DNA of 32,618 bases, from the NCBI GenBank assembly GCA_036277075.1, contig DASUNQ010000381.1, positions 1 to 32,618 of the forward strand, written 5' to 3'. The notes beneath the pieces were generated by a model, which was not told where the DNA came from, searched no databases, and saw only the letters and a list, made by a program, of their open reading frames with translations. Origin of the DNA: DASUNQ01 sp036277075. Lineage in GTDB: Bacteria > Acidobacteriota > Thermoanaerobaculia > Multivoradales > UBA5704. Below, one piece after another: positions 30,356-32,618 of the stretch. The position numbers and the translations under genes were made by a program. The number at the start of each line of letters is the position of its first letter. The first letter of the stretch is position 1.

Positions 30356-31054
30356 ATGGCCACGGAGAAGCCGTTCCTCCGCGAGATCCTGGAGGCGCTG
30401 CTCGTCGCGGTGCTCTTCGCCACCTTCGCGCGCACCTACGTGGTGCAGGCGTTCAAGATCCCCACCGGCTCGATGGAGGAGAACCTCCTCGTCGGCGACC
30501 ACATCCTGGTCAACAAGTTCATCTATGGCGAGGCGCGGACCGGGCTCGAGCGCCGGCTCCTGCCGCTGCGGCCGGTCCGCCGGGGCGACGTCGTGGTCTT
30601 CAAGTACCCTGAGGACCCGGCGCGCGACTTCATCAAGCGTTGCGTCGGGCTGCCCGGGGACACCGTCGAGATCGTCGACAAGCAGCTCTACCTGAACGGC
30701 CGGGCGGTGGCGGAGGAGGGCTACACCTACCACGCCGACGAGCGCACCTTCCCGCGCAGCCCGGCGCTCGAGGCCTGGAGCGTCCGCGACAACTTCGGCC
30801 CCTACGTGGTGCCGCCGGCGCACTACTTCTGCCTCGGCGACAACCGGGACAACTCGCGCGACTCGCGGGTCTGGGGCCCGGTGCCGGAGAGCCACGTCAA
30901 GGGGCGCGCCTTCATGGTCTATTGGTCCACCTCCGAGGGGGGAGAGACCTACGAGTGGCCCGGTCTCGCCGGCAAGCTCCGCCAGCTCGGGCGGCTTGCC
31001 CGCCACTTCGCGAGCGCGACGCGCTGGGAGCGCACCTTCGAGATCGTGCGCTGA
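30356..31054 (+). CDS. lepB: Signal peptidase I, copy 2
   Basis: This 232-residue paralogue of the preceding gene has the same layout: membrane helix (about 10-28), catalytic Ser in IPTGSMEENLLVGDH (about 35-49), Lys in FIKRCVGLPGDTV (about 92-104), and GDNRDNSRDSRVWG (about 162-175). The two proteins share the C-terminal TRW-x-RTF ending and are clearly a tandem duplication; they differ around the Ser (PTGSM versus PSSSM) and in the middle domain. IPTGSM is the more widespread form, so this copy probably is the housekeeping enzyme, while the first may have a specialised substrate set. That split is inference. Confidence 0.95.
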   Translation: MATEKPFLREILEALLVAVLFATFARTYVVQAFKIPTGSMEENLLVGDHILVNKFIYGEARTGLERRLLPLRPVRRGDVVVFKYPEDPARDFIKRCVGLPGDTVEIVDKQLYLNGRAVAEEGYTYHADERTFPRSPALEAWSVRDNFGPYVVPPAHYFCLGDNRDNSRDSRVWGPVPESHVKGRAFMVYWSTSEGGETYEWPGLAGKLRQLGRLARHFASATRWERTFEIVR

Positions 31055-31088
31055 GCTAGACTTCGCAGGCACCAAGGAGGGCCAGCCC

Positions 31089-31457
31089 ATGCCGCGCAAG
31101 TCCGCCGAACGGGGGGACGGCAACCTCGGTTGCATCGTCTGGCTGTTGGTGCTGGCGGTCGCCTTGATGATCGGCTGGGAGGCGATCCCGGTGAAGATCC
31201 GCACCGCGGAGCTCTACGACCACATGGTGGAGCTGTCGAAGTTCTCCGCCTCGGCGACGCCCGAGGAGCTCGAGCATCGGATCCTCGAGCGGGCGCGGGA
31301 GCTGGAGCTGCCGCTCGACAAGGAGGGCGTGCACGTCGAGCGGATCGGCGACCGGATCAAGATGGAGGCGCACTACACCGTGCCGCTCGAGTACCCCGGC
31401 TACTCGTACCAGTGGAAGTTCGACCACGTGGTGGACCGGCCGATCTTTATTTTCTAG
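31089..31457 (+). CDS. Small single-pass membrane protein (DUF4845-like?)
   Basis: This 122-residue protein has one transmembrane helix near its N-terminus (LGCIVWLLVLAVALMIGW, about 13-30), with basic residues before it, so the rest faces the periplasm. The soluble part includes ATPEELEHRILERARELELPL and ends in VPLEYPGYSYQWKFDHVV and PIFIF. Small proteins of this shape (DUF4845) often follow lepB in other bacteria; similarity to that family is plausible but unproven. AAGGAGG before the ATG is the best ribosome binding site in this part of the window, and TAGACT at 31057-31062 may give it its own promoter. Confidence 0.7.
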   Translation: MPRKSAERGDGNLGCIVWLLVLAVALMIGWEAIPVKIRTAELYDHMVELSKFSASATPEELEHRILERARELELPLDKEGVHVERIGDRIKMEAHYTVPLEYPGYSYQWKFDHVVDRPIFIF

Positions 31458-31570
31458 AGAAGAGCTCTAGGGATAGCAGGCACCGTCGGCGGGGCGCTGC
31501 GCGACGCGGTGCAGCGAGGACGGGAGGCTCCGGCGGCCTTACTGCATTGACTTCGATACCCCCTCCCTGG

Positions 31571-31595
31571 CCCTCCCCCGCTGCGCGGGGGAGGG
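31571..31595. terminator. Ten-pair GC hairpin between genes
   Basis: CCCTCCCCCG-CTGCG-CGGGGGAGGG is a perfect ten-pair stem with a five-base loop, about 110 bases past the preceding stop codon and 25 bases before the next gene. It resembles the dispersed REP-like GC hairpins common in high-GC genomes and could stop transcription, but lacks a T-run. Confidence 0.5.
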
Positions 31596-31619
31596 AGCTT
31601 CCCTTCCGGTAGCGACCGC

Positions 31620-32618
31620 ATGCGAAGAGGGGCTTGGCTTCAAATCTTGGGCTGCGGGATGCTGCCGGGGGCGCTGGCCGGGGCGCAGGTGGCCGGGCTC
31701 CTCTTCTTCCTCAACCCTTATCTCCCCTTCCGCGCCGGGCCGCTGGCGCGCGCGGTCGTCCAGTATGGACTCTTGCTCGGCGCCGTGTCGCTCGCGGCGC
31801 AGTTCCCCTGGACCTGGGGCCGGCCCGGGCGCGCGCGCCGCCTGTTGCCGTGGGGGCTCACCGCCGCGCTCGCCGCCGCGGCGCTCCTCGACTGGACGCA
31901 CGCCTCCTACTACGCCTATTACCTGCCGGCGGGGATCAACCGGCGGCTGCTCAAGGCGGCGCTCTGGCTGACGCTGGCGGCGCTCGTCTGCTTCTACACC
32001 GCATTCCTCCACACGCTCCAGCGCCGGCCCTACGGCCGGCGCAGCCGCTGGTTCCTGGGCCTCGTGGCGGTGCTCTCGCTCTACGTGATGATCGAGCGGC
32101 GGGAGAGCTTTCGCCCGCGGCCCGAGGCGCCGCGCTGGCCGCCGGCGGTCGAGCGGGGCGAGCGCCCGCGGCTCTGGGTGATCGGGCTCGACGCCGCCAC
32201 CCTCGACGCCCTGCTCCCGCTCGCGGCGCAGGGACGGGTGCCCTTTCTGGCGCGCCTGCTCGAGGAGGGGGCCTACGGCCGCCTCGCCTCCTTCGCCCCG
32301 CGCCGGCCGGCGGCGCTCTGGACGACCCTGGCGACCGGCCGCCACCCAGCGGAGCACGCGGTGCTCGGCGGCGTGCGCTACCGCGCGCGGTTCCTCGGAC
32401 CCGGCCGGGAGCTGCGTCTCCTGCCGGTCGGCATCGGCTTCGCGCGCTGGGGGGTGCGCGCGGCGCGCGGCGCGCCGCCTGGAGCGGGACGCGAGGCGGC
32501 GGCGCTCTGGGAGGTGCTCACGCGCCTCGGGGTGGTGAGCGGGGTCGTGGGCTGGCCGGCGGCGGGCGCTGCGCCGGGGCTGACGGTGCGGGTCGTGGCC
32601 GGGGACGCGCCCGCGGGC
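31620..32618 (+). CDS. Membrane-anchored alkaline phosphatase superfamily protein, 3' end missing
   Basis: The frame is open from the ATG at 31620 to the window edge (333 codons, partial). The N-terminal half has several transmembrane helices (about 9-31, 42-56, 72-85, 112-130 and 142-156) with few charges. From about residue 182 a phosphodiesterase/sulfatase-like domain begins: WVIGLDAATLDALLPLA supplies the metal-binding Asp, and PRRPAALWTTLATGRHPAEH the nucleophile Thr region, as in type I phosphodiesterase/nucleotide pyrophosphatase proteins. The substrate is unknown; many such proteins act on envelope glycans or nucleotides outside the membrane. The ribosome binding site is weak. Confidence 0.8.
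   Translation, partial: MRRGAWLQILGCGMLPGALAGAQVAGLLFFLNPYLPFRAGPLARAVVQYGLLLGAVSLAAQFPWTWGRPGRARRLLPWGLTAALAAAALLDWTHASYYAYYLPAGINRRLLKAALWLTLAALVCFYTAFLHTLQRRPYGRRSRWFLGLVAVLSLYVMIERRESFRPRPEAPRWPPAVERGERPRLWVIGLDAATLDALLPLAAQGRVPFLARLLEEGAYGRLASFAPRRPAALWTTLATGRHPAEHAVLGGVRYRARFLGPGRELRLLPVGIGFARWGVRAARGAPPGAGREAAALWEVLTRLGVVSGVVGWPAAGAAPGLTVRVVAGDAPAG

Overview
The window is a high-GC bacterial chromosome segment with densely packed genes, many of which overlap by 1-4 bases (GTGA/ATGA junctions). It carries a complete bacillithiol cluster, an alphaproteobacterial-type SspB, a one-piece tmRNA, sigma-54-like promoters, LepB paralogues and a ComEA/pseudopilin pair. This combination best fits an Acidobacteriota-like lineage (Thermoanaerobaculia would be a good guess). 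That assignment is inference from gene content; no rRNA is present.

Layout. 0-5.4 kb is core-like: tRNA-Leu(GAG), a cold-shock protein, an unknown protein, a secreted cyclophilin, a MobA-like transferase, a DUF971 protein, a beta-barrel protein, YidD, SspB and a lipoprotein behind a near-perfect sigma-54 promoter. 5.4-11.5 kb is an accessory patchwork with lower and uneven GC: a methyltransferase, an intact MntA-HepT toxin-antitoxin pair, a membrane FlgO-like protein, a P-loop kinase, a decayed second copy of the MntA-HepT cassette, a Tubby/LURP-like protein, a DUF1801 protein, a Phd antitoxin with only a stub of its VapC toxin, an unknown membrane protein and a cupin, with a ~70-bp direct repeat on either side of the last two. 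11.6-12.5 kb holds a small coiled-coil gene and a tract of about thirteen 21-bp repeats built on the palindrome GGGATCGATCCC. 12.6-18.4 kb is a seven-gene minus-strand run: bshC-bshB-bshA, two small membrane proteins of DUF4870 and DUF4190 type, a DUF2752 protein and a class I/II aminotransferase. 18.5-20.3 kb has a small membrane protein, dusB and an unknown membrane protein.

At 20.35-20.7 kb lies ssrA (tmRNA), with tag ANDNFALAA. Beyond it are ~1.3 kb of gene-poor DNA with a ribbon-helix-helix antitoxin remnant, then a lower-GC two-gene module: an AAA+ ATPase followed by a subtilisin-like protease, matching the IetA-IetS toxin-antitoxin/anti-phage arrangement. The protease reading frame is broken by a single-base shift at a C5 run between the catalytic Asp and His. 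Core genes resume at 25.5 kb: mtnA and a Cys/Met-metabolism PLP enzyme sharing one divergent promoter, cutA, a GspH-type pseudopilin, a ComEA-like protein, two tandem signal peptidases I, a small membrane protein and the start of a membrane-anchored alkaline-phosphatase-superfamily enzyme that runs off the window.

How the genes work together. The bsh genes encode all three steps to bacillithiol. SspB and the tmRNA tag would act together in delivering tagged proteins to ClpXP. The accessory blocks are mostly toxin-antitoxin or defence modules in different states of decay. Several core genes have a TANNNT box 6-10 nt before the start codon and no Shine-Dalgarno sequence, suggesting leaderless or nearly leaderless mRNAs.
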